Part shown: one piece after another, positions 1 to 14,500 of the stretch
How the letters are laid out: the number at the start of each line of letters is the position of its first letter
How positions within the stretch are numbered: position 1 is the first letter of the stretch
DNA from: Periplaneta americana
Taxonomy: Eukaryota; Arthropoda; Insecta; Blattodea; Blattidae
Direction of reading: 5' to 3'
Length of the DNA stretch: 64,000 nt
Assembly (NCBI RefSeq): GCF_040183065.1
Contig: NC_091122.1
Coordinates: 158,993,455 to 159,057,454 of the forward strand
Program-made: the position numbers and the translations under genes
The notes under the pieces: generated by a model
Told to the model about the DNA's origin: nothing
The model's database searches: none
The model's input: the letters and a program-made list of their open reading frames with translations, nothing else

Positions 1-525
1 TCCTACAACTGATCTTTCTTTCTTACATTCATGTAATCTTCATTGCCATGTCGTATAGCATGAAATGTCTCTTAACACACACTACTACCTGTTCAGTCAC
101 CACTTTCAAAATGAATGCGGGACACAGGGCAAATGCTGCTTGCAGTGAACTGCGAGTAGTAACGCTGCAAGGCGGGATTATGTCGCTGTGGTGTGAGTGA
201 ATTCATATCCCACTGTACTCACAATAATTCGCGTTGGTATCGCTTTCGCGTTGGTGTGAGCAGACAATGTGACATACCAAGAAGCTGACAGCCAATTAGG
301 TGAAGTCTTCCAGTCATATACTGCTCTTATATGAATCTCATACACATAAAGTAATTCAGAAAACTTCGGTTCCAAATCACTGAACAGATGCAGTAACGTA
401 TATGTAGTTTCTGAAAATAGATATCATAGTACTGAGAATTACGAAATGCAATTTTTAAATTTAATTTCAACATTTCGATACTTTCAGTTAAGTTGTTAAT
501 TACAAAACAAGTTTACAATACTTAC

Positions 526-742
526 CTTGTTTCTTTACCTTAGTTTCAATTTCAATTATGAGATCATTAAAATCACTGATAAAGTCCTTAATGGCAGACC
601 AGTAAGCTTCGTATGTGTTAGGAGGTAGTTTAGTGTAACTTGGGTCTCTTCTACTCCTATCAAGATGTTCTCCAAAGCTTTGAAATTCCTTCAGGATTGT
701 GAAATAATGACATATATCATTCAAGCATTCTGCAAAAGTATC
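526..742 (-). CDS. TUBGCP5: TUBGCP5 exon 6
   Basis: This 217-nt exon has the acceptor CAACAG|GATACT and the donor CAAG|GTAAGT. It encodes [14 protein letters not shown] and [15 protein letters not shown], matching the VVFRLQEFIDEV and YQAFMWALYKYFISF helices of GCP5. A weaker internal donor (AAG|GTAAAG), about 13 nt earlier, is an alternative. Later exons lie left of the window. Confidence 0.88.
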
Positions 743-3700
743 CTGTTGAAAAAGGGAGAAGAATCGATTAAATGAGTTATAAGCATCTCAGTAACATTAC
801 TGTAATTTAATACTTGATAAGTAAAGTAAAAACGAACTTGTAACCGAAAGTTACAACCCAAGAATTCATTTTAATCATTTATTAGAGATAGTCTATCTAG
901 TTTCGCAAATCAGATTCGTAAAATCGCAAATCACAGATTCGCGAAATACAGATTTTCAGCTGATAAAAGCAAAAATTTTATGTTTCAAGCCCTTCCAGGT
1001 CAAAATATACAGTGAAACCTCTCCTTACAGACACCCCCAAGATACAGACACTTCTCATATACAGACAGATTTTTATGTCCCAACTGAAATAATATATAAA
1101 TAATGATACATTTAACTCTCGTTTACGGACACTCTCAGACATGGACATGGACAGCTGTTTCACAGTCCTAAAGCTTGCTTTACCTCCTGACTGTGGACAG
1201 AACTTGGATTTCAAGACTTAATGTGTTACAGAAATGGAAAATTTAGTACAGAAATTCCTTAACATGAAGGCCACTCCTTGTTAGCTGGAAGCGGGTGGAT
1301 AAACAAAGTCATAAAATTTAGCCTGTCTGATGCGTCCAAGGCTTCCGCGATTGTGAAATTGTATTGGACACATGATAGGGTTAGTAGGATTATTCTCTTC
1401 ACTTCAATCAATTGTTCTGTTTCGAGAGACATGGCACTGAACGTAAAGGTTAAGTTGAAAACTGTAAATTACAGTACTGCATAACTGTAGACCTAGAATA
1501 AAATTGCATGGCACAGTACTGTATTTTCCTTTTTCGGTCTTATCTACTGTAGTTCAAAGTTGCAAAGAATTTACTATAGTATACTGTATTCAGAATTAAA
1601 CTACAGTAATACATTTCATTTCAAGCATGAAGGGATACATAATGCATATTATAAATTTATTGTTAGATTGGGGAGCCTCCCTCTCAATAAAGGACACCTC
1701 CCAGAAGCGGACAGATTGTTACATCCCTTCGATGTCCGTAAATGAGAGGTTTCACTGTAGTATGTTTATACTAGGAAAATTTTGTGTATAAGCAAAATGT
1801 TTGTTTTTAGCATGAACTTATTCGAAATTAGTGTTTTTTAAAGACAAATTTTTAATTTTTTTTTTTTTCAGCAAATTTTAATTTAAAGTGTCAAAATGTG
1901 GGTTTTTGTATCATATTCTACAGTTAGACAGCAGGGTTCTACTGCATTTTAGGTTATTAGATGTTAATTTTTCTTTCAAAATCAGTCCCTACCCAAAACT
2001 CCTATTTACCATGCTGATCCCATGGTGTGATCTATTGGTGGGGATATAATATAACATAATGGTGGCAATCTTTGTTTTGTCATTAGTCACTTGTTATGTG
2101 GTTGTATCATATTCTTCAGTAATCACAGCGTAACCTATGCTCAGAGATACTCCTACTTTAAACAATTTAATTTCCCTCATTTAAATAATCTTATTTTACC
2201 TAAGTAGGTATAATAATAAAAATAAAAAAACACAAAATTTAGTAACTTTTTTATTGTTCACAGTAATCCAAACTTTTTGTCACAAACATGAAACTGTATA
2301 TAAATTAGAGTTTTAAAAATGCAGAGAATTCACTGTTTTACATCACCTTTGCAATCTAACATGACTTGCAACACTGAGATGAAAATATGCGGAATACTTC
2401 ACCGCTGTTAAAATATTTTACCTCAATCTGAAGCAACATTGTGTCACACTAACTTCATTTTATCTTATAAAAATAAAAATAAAAATTTTAATTTGGTTAC
2501 CCACATATGTTATTCAACAGAAGAAATGTACACTATTATACTGACAGACAAATAATAAGTTTAATGTGGAATTTACCTTTGTGACACTTGGTACAGTTAA
2601 ATCAGGCCTCACAACAAAAATCCCGTTTTCTTCTTTGAATATATATGTTGATGCTGGGGTATAAAGTGTCCAGAGAATTTCTCTGATCACTTTATATTCA
2701 CTCAGAGTGTTGATGTGAGGTGTATCCAGCATAAGCTCAGGTGACTGCCTTGTTGTATGGTGATGCCTGGAAAAAGATTCCATGTAAAGGTGGCAAATGC
2801 TGAACTTCCTCTACAACAGTAACTTTTAAAAATACAAAAGTATAAAATTCTCGAATCCTCTCTGTTGAAAGAAAAAGTTGCCATGTTTTCTTACTTACTT
2901 ACTTACTTACAAATGGCTTTTAAGGAACCCGAAGGTTCCTTGCCGCCCTCACATAAGCCCGCCAGCGGTCCCTATCCTGTGCAAGATTAATCCAGTCTCT
3001 ATCATCATATCCCACCTCCCTCAAACCCATTTTAATATTACCCTCCCATCTACGTCTCGGCCTCCCCAAAGGTCTTTTTCCGTCCGGTCTCCCAGCTAAC
3101 ACTCTAGATGCATTTCTGGATTCGCCCATACGTGCTACATGCCCTGCCCATCTCAAACGTCTGGATTTAATGTTCCTAATTGTGTCAGGTGAAGAATACA
3201 ATGCGTGCAGTTCTGCATTGTGTAACTTTCTCCATTCTCCTGTAACTTCATCCCGCTTAGCCCCAAATATTTTCCTAAGCACCTTATTCTCAAACACCCT
3301 TAACCTATGTTCCTCTCTCAGAGTGAGAGTCCAAGTTTCACAACCATACAGAACAACTGGTAATATAACTGTTTTATAAATTCTAACTTCCAGATTTTTT
3401 GATAGCAGACTAGATGACAAAAGCTTCTCAACCGAATAATAACACGCATTTCCCATATTTATTCTGCATTTAATTTCCTCCCGAGTGTCATTTATATCTG
3501 TTACTGTTGCTCCCAGATATTTGAATTTTTCCACCCCTTCGAAGGATAAATCTCCAATTTTTAAATTTCCATTTCGTACAATATTCTGGTCACGAGACAT
3601 AATCATATACTTTGTCTTTTCGGGATTTACTTCCAAACCGATCGCTCTACTTGCTTCAAGTAAAATTTCCGTGTTTTCCCTAATCGTTTGTGGATTTTCT

Positions 3701-6700
3701 CCTAACATATTCACGTCATCCGCATAGACAAGAAGCTGATGTAACCCGTTCAATTCCAAACACTGCCTGTTATCCTGAACTGTCCTAATGGCATATTCTA
3801 AAGCGAAGTTAAAAAGTAAAGTGATAGTGCATCTCCCTGCTTTAGCCCGCAGTGAATTGGAAAAGCATCAGATAGAAACTGACTTATACGGACTCTGCTG
3901 TATGTTTCACTGAGGCACATTTTAATTAATCGAACTAGTTTCTTGGGAATACCAAATTCAATAAAAATATCATATAATACTTCCCTCTTAACCGAGTCAT
4001 ATGCCTTTTTGAAATCTATGAATAACTGATGTACTGTAACCTTATACTCCCATTTTTTCTTCATTATCTGTTGAATACAAAAAAATCTGATCAATAGTCG
4101 ATCTATTATGCCTAAAACCGCACTGATGATCCCCAATAATTTCATCTACGTACGGAGCTAATCTTCTCAAAAGAATATTGGACAAAATTTTGTACGTCAA
4201 CAAAAGTGATATTCCTCGAAAGTTACCACAGTTGGTTTTGTCCCCCTTCTTAAAAATAGGTACAATTATGGACTCCTTCCATTGTTCTGGTACAATTTCC
4301 TTTTCCCAAATAGCAAGTACAAGTTTATAAATTTCGCTATCTTAATCCAGTTAAATCCGGATTGGTCGAACACTGTATTGGAAAAGGACATAGGACTAAT
4401 TTCAATAAAACCGAGGTCCTGGCGAAGTGTTTGGGCTACTGGGATAGGAGAGTTAAGGAAACCTTGGCCATAGTGTCGGAAAGTAGTAACCTGAATCGGG
4501 ACTGGGTCTCCAACTCAGCCCTGCATGGACACCGACTATAAAAATTCTCAACATCCAGACGGCGGCCCGTCATCAACAGAGGACACATGAGAACATGTCC
4601 ACCAGGTCTATCGAAAGACCCGTGATCAGTTAGCTGCCACACAAGGCAACATGTTGGCCATGTTCACGCCGTGGTCCGCAATGCATGGAACATGGAAAGC
4701 CAATCAGCGTCCAGCTCTACAGCTGACCATTCCTCCCGACACTATAAATAAGCAGCAAAATATCTTCCAAATTATCAGTTAACTCTGAAGACGAGGAAAA
4801 TGAACATCCTCGAAACGTCGGTGGATCACCAACTTGATACCTGGCTAGAAGTTCGAGAACATTTTGAATTATGAATTTTTTATTTTATTTTATTGGGTTA
4901 TTTTACGACGCTCTATCAACACCTCAAGTTATTTAGTGTCTGAATGAAATGAAGGTGATAATGACAGTGAAATGAGTCCGGGGTCCAGCACCGAAAGTTA
5001 CCCAGCATTTGCTCGTATTGGGTTGAGGGAAAACACGGAAAAACCTCAACCAGGTAACTTGCCCCCACTGGGATTCGAACCCGGGCAACCTGGTTTCGCG
5101 GCCAGATGCACTGACCATTACTCCACTGGTGTGGACTTGAATTATGGATGATAAAACACGAAAGACAAACACATTTTTGTACTTACTTTGAATGTTTCAT
5201 TGTTGAAAATAAAATTATGGAATTTTGTGACCGATGAATTTACAATTCGACGATAGTCGTAAAAAATTGTGTTATGCAAAAAATTGCCGAATTTGCATAA
5301 AAGGTGGAAAAAGTGAGCTAAATTCGCGACAAATCGCGATCGTAAAATGTGTCTACAGAATGAGCCTCGTTCATGCTTATAAAAATTTTAACTCTCTGAC
5401 TCAATTTGCAGAAATTTGTGAAAAAATAATTTGCGGAAATCGAGTATCCCACACAGTAAACACTTACACTCACAAGCAAACATTCTGATGGGGGCAGATA
5501 AAAAAATTAAATTTTTTTCTTCCACCATGTTAATAATGTCAAAAGAAGTGCTTATACAAATTTTGGCCACTCGATTGCAATTACGAGGCCGTCCAGAAAG
5601 TGACTTTCCCTGGGGCCGTTTATAGAAAAGAGTACAATTACTTGGAAATATTTATTGAAACAGATACAGCACTTGTTGCGCTATTTGTCAACATATCACC
5701 CACTGGAACTGAGACATTTGTCATACCATGGAATAAAATTTTGTGTCGTAGAAGTCAGCCGCCTCAGATCGGAACCAGTGTTTGACTGCGTCTGCATCTC
5801 TCTCTGTCATGAGAAATGCCTCAATTCCAATGGAAAATATATTGCAAAATAGCTCAACAATTGCTGTGTCTGTTCCAATAAATTTGTCAAACGAAATTGT
5901 GTTTTTTTTTTCTGTTAGCTCCCCTGGCGAACTTATTTTTTCATGGCTCTCGCAATTGTGTCAAGTGGCCAAAATCTGTATAAGCACTTCTTTTGACATT
6001 ATTAACTTGGTGGAAGAAAAAAATTTAACTTTTTTTATCTGCCCCATGGAGCACAGAGACACAAAGAGCCAGCTGCCAGCCAGTCAGTCACTGGTTTAAC
6101 AGAAAGGTTAGCTGTACAAATGTATTATATTATATAAGAAGATTAAGTTGTATGATCATGTGTGGAGGATGAAGGAGATTAGAACAGGTACCAAAGGTGA
6201 AGCAGAAATGCAAGATTGGAAAGAACAAAACAGGAAGACCTCTATGTGCAACCACACTGTATAAATTAGTATCAACGGAGAAATTCGGGATAATAGATGA
6301 AGATGCAGATGATCTGGACAGACAGTGATATTTAATTAATACATAAGCTGCACTACAGTATAATACAGTGAAATTTCCCAATAGTGGACACCACCGGGGG
6401 AAAAATTAAATGTCCGTTATTGAGAAGTGTCCGCTATTTAGAAAATCTTTAGTATGTATACACTACATTAAAATTTCTCATATATATTCAACACTATATT
6501 TTACAGTACACTAGACAGTGAGATTGTTTACAGTATTCATCCAGAGAGAAACCGTACCAGTAAATGTTTTGTAAATGAAATAAACATCAGTCACTGTACC
6601 ACTTCACCTCACACAAAGAAATCTAGAATTGCATTCTCAGTGTAGCCTATGATTTTAAAATAACATCCTTGTTTTTTAAAATTTTACTAACCTGAGTTTT

Positions 6701-7654
6701 TCCCACATTAAACTTTGTGGCCAGCTAACGAACACTTAATTTCTCCTTCTCACTATGCTTTACAATATCCACTTTCTCTTTTAGTGACAAACGTTTACGT
6801 TTTTGTGACATTTTTAATGTGACTGTACTTTCGAACACTCAACTTGACAAACTAAGAAAGTACGGACTGCTCACGTACAGTATCACAACTAACAACTGTG
6901 CTGCTTACCTTCAATAAAGTACAAGAACGTTCAAATGCACGATAATGATTGTTGCAAAGGATTTTTGTTTAACTTCCAACCGTCTTTTTCTTTTTTTTCT
7001 TTCACGCTGTCCGTTATTTGGAAGTTTTAATTGTTGTTGCGAGATACATTTCAGAGTCCGTGTCCGTTATTGAGAATGTCCGCTATTTAGAAGAATTTTA
7101 TCATAAGGGCCAATGTTATTTTGCAGGGGAATTTTAAAATGTCCGCTACTGAGAGGAGTCCGCTATTGGGAAGTGTCCGTTAAGGGAAGTTTCACTGTAT
7201 ATCTGTCATAATATGTGGAATGTCCATATGGAAGGAAAGCTGTATTTCTTATACAATATTTGATTGGAGGGAAACCTCAGAATTCAGGAAAATTCTAATA
7301 TAAATATCATTATATGCTTACCATAATCTTGCCACATTTGCTGAAGGAAATCTGCTTAATGTATTGCACTCTATTTTCTCGTGTGTCCACCAAGGCTCCT
7401 GCACACTGTTTTCCAACCATTTCTCCGATATATATATGTCTTTCAAATTCTGTATAAATGCTTCTTTATTTTTCTTCTTGAAGTCTATTTCTGAAGTCAA
7501 TGAAGAGGAAGAAGTAACTGTTTGTGTTGCAAATGTGTCTGATTCTTCATCCACTGATTCATCGAAGTCACTACTGAATTCCTCCTTTAAAAACATTAAT
7601 ATAGCAATAAAATGCATGCAAAACCAAGAAATATATTGAGGGAAGAAACAATGC

Positions 7655-7696
<42 letters not shown>

Positions 7697-8450
7697 GACA
7701 GCGACGTGAGATTCGAACTCACGACCAGCGTCCCGCAAGAGAGCAGATCGCGCGGGCTCCACGGAGCACTGAGGGACGGCGTGGCGGAGAGAAGAGAGGG
7801 AAAAGGGCCTACGCGGTGAGGGAGTGTGCGCGCGCAACTGCTGCGTGCAGAGTGAAGGGGGGACGGACCCTCCCGACTCTTCGAGAAGTCTGTCGAAGTG
7901 GAAAAATCGGAAATTCGAACTTTCCAGGCTACGTCGCTGTGGTTATAAAAGAAGAAGCGCGAGGGAACTCGGACAGTGTGTGTGTGATTCATGATTAGTT
8001 CAGTGAGTAAGCCAGTGAACAGAGCAAGCTAGCCAGTCTTGTGTACCGGAGTTCGACTCAAGTGTGCGTCCGCAACTGTGTCAGCATCCGAAGGCCTGAG
8101 TTCGAGTGCAGTGGACCACAGTTGGAGGGACCTGAGTTCGAGTGCAGTGAACTGTCTCTGAAGGTCTGTGGTTCGAGATACTGTGAACTCGAGTGACTGA
8201 GCTAGAAGAACTGTGAACTGAGAACTGATAGTTCTGATTTTGTAAATAGTGCTTTGTAAATAGTTAAGATTAATAGTTCATTGTTGTTCGTAATAGTCCA
8301 AGTAAATTGTCACTGTCGTCAGTGGAGTGCTATAACGAATACTGTGTTGAGTGAAAATCCTATTGTTGACGAGAGCGTTTAAGGTGAATTGTAGAAAGGA
8401 ATTATTGTTGAGATAATAAAGTTACATTGTTGTTTAGTTTAAAAAACGTT

Positions 8451-8522
<72 letters not shown>

Positions 8523-11500
8523 GACAGCGACGTGAGAATCGAACTCACGACCAGCGTCCCGCAAGAAAGCAGATCGCACGGGCTCCACGGAACATTGAGT
8601 GACGTCGCGCGGTGGAGAGAAGAGAGAGAGGGTGTATTACGTCACGCGACGAGTCTGCGCGCGCAGCTGCTACGCAGTGGATGTGGAACGACCTTCCCGA
8701 TTATTCCAGACGTCTGTCGATGTAGAGATATTGAGATAATTCTCTACACACCTGTAGAAGGTTCTCGCAACTATGATTTTGCTATAAAAGAGCAGGCGCC
8801 AGCGAACTAGACAGAGTCTTCAGAGTTTTCAGTTATTCAGTCAGTGAGAAAGTCAGAGCAAGCAAGCCAGCCGGAGTTCGACTCGAGTGTGCGTCCGCAT
8901 CTGCGTCAGCATCCGAAGGCCTGAGTTCGAGTGCAGTGGACCGCAGTTGGAGGGACCTGAGTTCGAGTGCAGTGGACCGCAGTTGGAGGGACCCGAGTTC
9001 GAGTACAGTGAACTGTCTCTGAAGGTCTGTGGTTCGAGATACCGTGAACTCGAGTGACTGAGATAGAAGAACTGTGAACTGAGAACTGGTAGTTCTGATT
9101 TGTAAATAGTACTGTGTAAATATTAGTTAAGTTTAACAGTTCATTGTTGTGCGTAATAGTCCAAGTAAGTTGTCATTGTCGTCGGTGGAGTGCTATAACG
9201 AATACTGTGTTGAGTGAAGATCCAATTGTTGACGAGAGCGTTTAAGGTGAATTGTAGAAAGGAATTATTGTGGCGAATAAATTACATTGTTGTTACCAAT
9301 AAAAATCACACTGGTGTCAGAACCGGGACATTATCGACAATGGAGAACCTACAGCTGATCCTGCAAGCCATCGCGGAACTGAAAAAGGACATAAGTGAAG
9401 TGAAAGGCGACATAAGTGAAGTGAAAACGGAGATGAAAAGTGACATAAGCGGAGTGAAAGATGACGTCACTACGCAAATTGAAAGCGTTTCAGCCCATGT
9501 TGATGGAATTGTCGCCATCGTGAAAGACGAACTCAAAGCCGACCTTGACAACCTAAACAAGAATTTTACAACTATAAACGAGACAGTAACCGAATTGAGA
9601 CAGGAGGTAGACCATTTCGACGGCAAAATCCGCGATCTCGAGCGCCGTCAAGAGCAGACGAGCGAATTGCTGGACAAGACGAGTGAGGTGATGGAAAAAC
9701 ATGCTGAAGAAAACAAGCACATCCTCGCGTTGGTGGATCGCCAGGCTAGAGAACATAAACAGATAGTTGCCGAGGAGGTTCGACGTGCCATGCAAGAAGC
9801 GGCCACAGAGTTGAGGACTCCATATAGTGCCCCTGCGGAACCATCGGCTTCAGCCAGACATCACAACGTCAAGACGCCGAAGTTCGACGGTACGACGTCT
9901 TGGGCGATATTCCGTCGCCAGTTCGAGGCCATCGCAGAGCACAATGGGTGGACGCCAGCAGAGAAAACTACTCAGCTGCTGGCCGCGCTTCAGGGACAGG
10001 CGTCGGAGATTCTTCACAGCGTTCCAGAAGATGGGACAGCCGCTGAGATAATGGCGGCCTTGGAGGGACGTTATGGTGACCATCAACTTGCTGCAGCATT
10101 TAGGACCCAACTAAAAACGAGGGTCCAACAGTCAGGCGAGTCCCTGCAAGAATTCGCGATGGCGGTGGAACAACTGGCCCATAAGGCGCTCAGGGGCCTA
10201 CCTAATGACTTCATCGCTGGAGAGGCGGCCTACACCTTCGGCAGCGGAGTTCGAGACCCGGAAATCAAGCAACAGCTACTCTTGGCAGAGCATCGCACCA
10301 TCAATGCAGCTCTGGCGGCGGCCCTCAGGATGGAGGCAGCCAAGTTGACGGCGAACGTCTCGGCATCGCACCGGATTAGGAGCGTCGCGGCGGCCGACGT
10401 CGAGGAACGTCAACCGAAATCACCCGAGCGACGAAGACGAGGAGTGCCCACCTGCTGGTCCTGCGGCGAGCCTGGACACCTGAGGAGGGACTGTGACCGA
10501 TCTGGTCACAAACAGGAAAACTAAAAGGGGCCGATGCGATGAGGGGCACGTCGGCGCCGTCATCACCATCCCCTCGGCTGATCTTGAAGACGGTTAACAG
10601 AAGATGCGACGATGGGCTGATTGCTGACGGATGGATAAGAGGCCGCCCATGCAGAGTACTGGTAGACACCGGGGCGTCGCTCACTATCGCCAGACCGGAA
10701 GTCGTGCGTGGCCTACCTGGGAGGACGCCGCTGCGCCGGTATGAGCTACGTACTGCCTCAGGCGAGAACTTGCCCATCCAAAAGGAGGTTTTCCTGGATC
10801 TGACATTGGGAAAGAGGAGACTGGAGATGTGGGTGTTCGTCGCCAACATCACTGAAGACGTCATCCTGGGACTCGACGCCATGCGGATCTTCGATGCAAC
10901 GGTGGACGTCCGGCGCCGTATCCTCCGTTTTGGTCAGGATGAAGTGTTCCTGAGGGACATCGAAGACCAACCCATGGCCAGCAGACTCACCTTGGAGAAT
11001 CAAGTGACAATCCCAGCAGGCTGCGAGATGGTGGTGACGGCAAGACTGGACGGAAAACCTAAGAGAAACCTGCTCCTCGATTCGCAAACAACTCCGATAG
11101 ATGGGGTTTATGTGGCCAGATCCCTACTCCCGAATCAGAAGGTGGTACCGGTGAGGGTCCTGAATGTCACCAATCGGGACAAGGAGGTGCCTAGTGGAAC
11201 TGTACTAGGTAACGTCGAGCCGGTGGTGTCTGTGACGTCGCTGGCAGAAAACGAGGAGTGTCACCGACCACGTCCAGATTTAGACCCATCACTGAAAGAG
11301 CTGGCTCGAGAATTGCCGGCGAATTTAAGCAAAAGAGAAAGAAGACAAGTCCACGATCTACTGACAGAATTTCAGGACGTGTTCAGTCTGTCTGAAAATG
11401 ACTACGGGAGAACGGAGAAAGTCCAGCACCGCATCGACACCGGAAATGCTCACCCAATCAGACAACCTCCTCGACGCGTCCCTCTAGCTAAACAGAGGGA

Positions 11501-14500
11501 GATTGACAACCAACTGGAGGACATGAAAGCAAGAGGGGTCATCGAGGAATCCGACAGCCCTTGGTCATCACCTGTGGTGCTGGTGAAGAAGAAGAATGGG
11601 GACCTGCGCTTCTGCGTGGACTACAGAAGACTGAATGACGTCACCAAGAAGGACTGCTTTCCCCTTCCACGAATTGACGACACCTTGGACACCCTGGCCG
11701 GAGCAGAGTGGTTCTCGACGTTGGATCTCAAGTCAGGATACTGGCAGGTGGCGCTACATCCGGAGGATAAGGAGAAAACGGCATTCTCTACAGGCCAGGG
11801 ACTATGGCAGTTCACCGTTATGCCGTTCGGCCTCTGCAACGCCCCGGCTACATTCCAGAGACTAATGGAGTCCGTAATGAGAGGCCTGACATACGACACC
11901 TGTTTGCTGTACCTTGATGACGTCATCGTGGTGGGCAAGACTTTCGGCGAACAGCTGATGAACCTGAGGAAAGTGTTCGAGAGACTGCGACAAGCCAGAC
12001 TCAAGTTGAACCCGAAGAAATGTCATCTATTCCAGAAGAAGGTCAACTACTTGGGACACGTAGTAGGGACCAACGGAGTGGCCACGGACCCGGAGAAGCT
12101 ACAAGCCGTCAGAGGATGGCCGAGACCGAGGGACAAGCAGGAGCTGCGCCGCTTTCTCGGCCTCTGCACTTATTACAGAAGGTTCGTAGCTGGGTACGCC
12201 AACATCGCTAAGCCTCTAACCCAGCTGACCGAGGAGAAACGACAATTCCAGTGGACAGACGAGGCGGAGTCATCCTTCCAGTCGCTGAAAGAGGCGCTCT
12301 GCACTGCTCCTGTACTGGGATATCCCATCCCTGGAAGGAAGTTCACGCTCGACACGGACGCTAGCAACGTAGGCATCGGCGGAGTACTCTCTCAGGAACA
12401 GGACGGGCAAGAGAGGGTGATTGCCTACTTCAGCCGAACACTATCCAAGGCTGAGAGAAACTACTGTGTGACGCGTAGAGAACTTCTTGCCATTGTGGAA
12501 GCCCTGAAGCACTTCCACAAATATTTGTATGGCCAGGAATTCCATCTGAGGACAGACCATTCTGCACTCACCTGGCTATTGGGCTTCAAGAATCTGGAGG
12601 GGCAGACCGCCCGTTGGGTTCAACGTCTGCAGGAGTACAACTTCACCTCTGAACACCGACAAGGGAAGAAACATTCCAACGCTGATGCCCTGTCACGACG
12701 TCCGTGCCCGGATGGCTGCAAACACTGCCTGAAAGTAGAAGAGCGGGATGGCGCCCACGCAGTCCGAGCAATTGCCGCCCAGCCGAGCCCAGGATGGGAT
12801 AACGCCGCCATAAGGAGGGAGCAGCTGGAGGACCCAAACATTGGACAGCTACTGCGTGATGTGGAGTCCGGCCAGAGACCAGTATGGGCCGATATCGCCA
12901 ACCGTAGCACCACTTACAAGAGCTACTGGGCCCAGTGGGAATCCTTCACTGTCAAGGACGGTATCCTGAAGAGGATTTGGGAGTCGGCCGATGGAAGGAC
13001 CCGCATAGAACAACTTGTCCTGCCCAGGAGCAAGGTGAAGGAAGTGCTGGAGGAGACTCATGCTGGAGTGACTGGAGGCCACCTGGGAGCCAACAGGACG
13101 CTGGACAAGTTAAGGCAGAGGTTCTATTGGTTGCATCAGAGGACCGACACGGAACAATGGTGCCGAAGATGCGACACCTGTGCAGCCAGTCGCGGACCAA
13201 GGACCCGCAGCAGGGGAGCCATGCAGCAGTACAACGTGGGAGCTCCTTTTGAGAGGATCGCCATCGACGTTGCTGGACCGTTCCCGGTCACGGATCGCGG
13301 GAACCGCTACCTGCTAGTCGCCATGGATTACTTCACAAAATGGCCAGAGGTGTACGCGATTCCCAACCAAGAGGCTTCGACGGTGGCCGACGCGCTGCTT
13401 GACAACTTCATCTGCCGATTCGGGGTGCCCCGGGAATTGCATAGCGATCAGGGGCGCAACTTCGAATCCAACCTGATGGGAGAATTGTTCGAGCGTCTGG
13501 GGGTGCATAAAACCAGGACCACTCCCCTCCACCCACAGTCCGATGGTATGGTGGAACGCTACATCAAAACCTTGGAAGAGCATCTGCGGAAGGTGGTGTC
13601 CAACCATCAACGAGACTGGGATGCTAGAGTCCCACTGTTCCTCTTGGCCTACAGAGCTTCGGTCCACGATACAACAGGGATGACACCGGCAAACATGGTC
13701 TTCGGGAGAGAGCTGCGCCTGCCCTGTGATCTGCTGTTTGGCACGCCACCCAGCGCCGACCAGCCAGCGACTGACTATGTGGCAGAACTCACCGAGAAGT
13801 TGAATGGAATTCACCAACTGGCCAGAGAGCACCTCAAGATGGCCAGCGACAGGATGAAGGTGCGCTACGACAGATTAGCCAACTCTGCAGGATTCCAGGA
13901 GGGCGACCTGGTGTGGCTGTATCGACCTACCAGGACCAAAGGGAAATCACCAAAGCTGCAGCGTGCCTGGGATGGACCATACCGCGTGGTGACCCGGATC
14001 AACGACGTGGTGTACCGGATCCAGCGACAACCTCGAGGGAAGATGATGGTGGTGCATCTGGACCGATTAGCAGCCTACCAAGGGACTGCCCGGGACGAGC
14101 AGCCCTAAGGAGGGGGCAATGTGACAGCGACGTGAGAATCGAACTCACGACCAGCGTCCCGCAAGAAAGCAGATCGCACGGGCTCCACGGAACATTGAGT
14201 GACGTCGCGCGGTGGAGAGAAGAGAGAGAGGGTGTATTACGTCACGCGACGAGTCTGCGCGCGCAGCTGCTACGCAGTGGATGTGGAACGACCTTCCCGA
14301 TTATTCCAGACGTCTGTCGATGTAGAGATATTGAGATAATTCTCTACACACCTGTAGAAGGTTCTCGCAACTATGATTTTGCTATAAAAGAGCAGGCGCC
14401 AGCGAACTAGACAGAGTCTTCAGAGTTTTCAGTTATTCAGTCAGTGAGAAAGCCAGAGCAAGCAAGCCAGCCGGAGTTCGACTCGAGTGTGCGTCCGCAT

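Noticed and set aside
8427-8810. ORF beginning with a run of Tyr-Ile repeats at the LTR (and the similar frames at 7318-7992, 38588-38825 and 58064-58249)
   Set aside because: The frame runs through (TA)n and then non-coding LTR or LINE sequence. Only the part of 7318-7992 that is TUBGCP5 exon 4 was kept.
9214-9339. N-terminal extension of Gag upstream of 9340
   Set aside because: It would start inside the LTR and cross the primer binding site. The first ATG after the primer site at 9340 is the sensible start.
9306-13832. Several antisense ORFs of 80-172 residues under gag and pol
   Set aside because: They are shadows of the strong plus-strand reading frames, with no recognisable domains.
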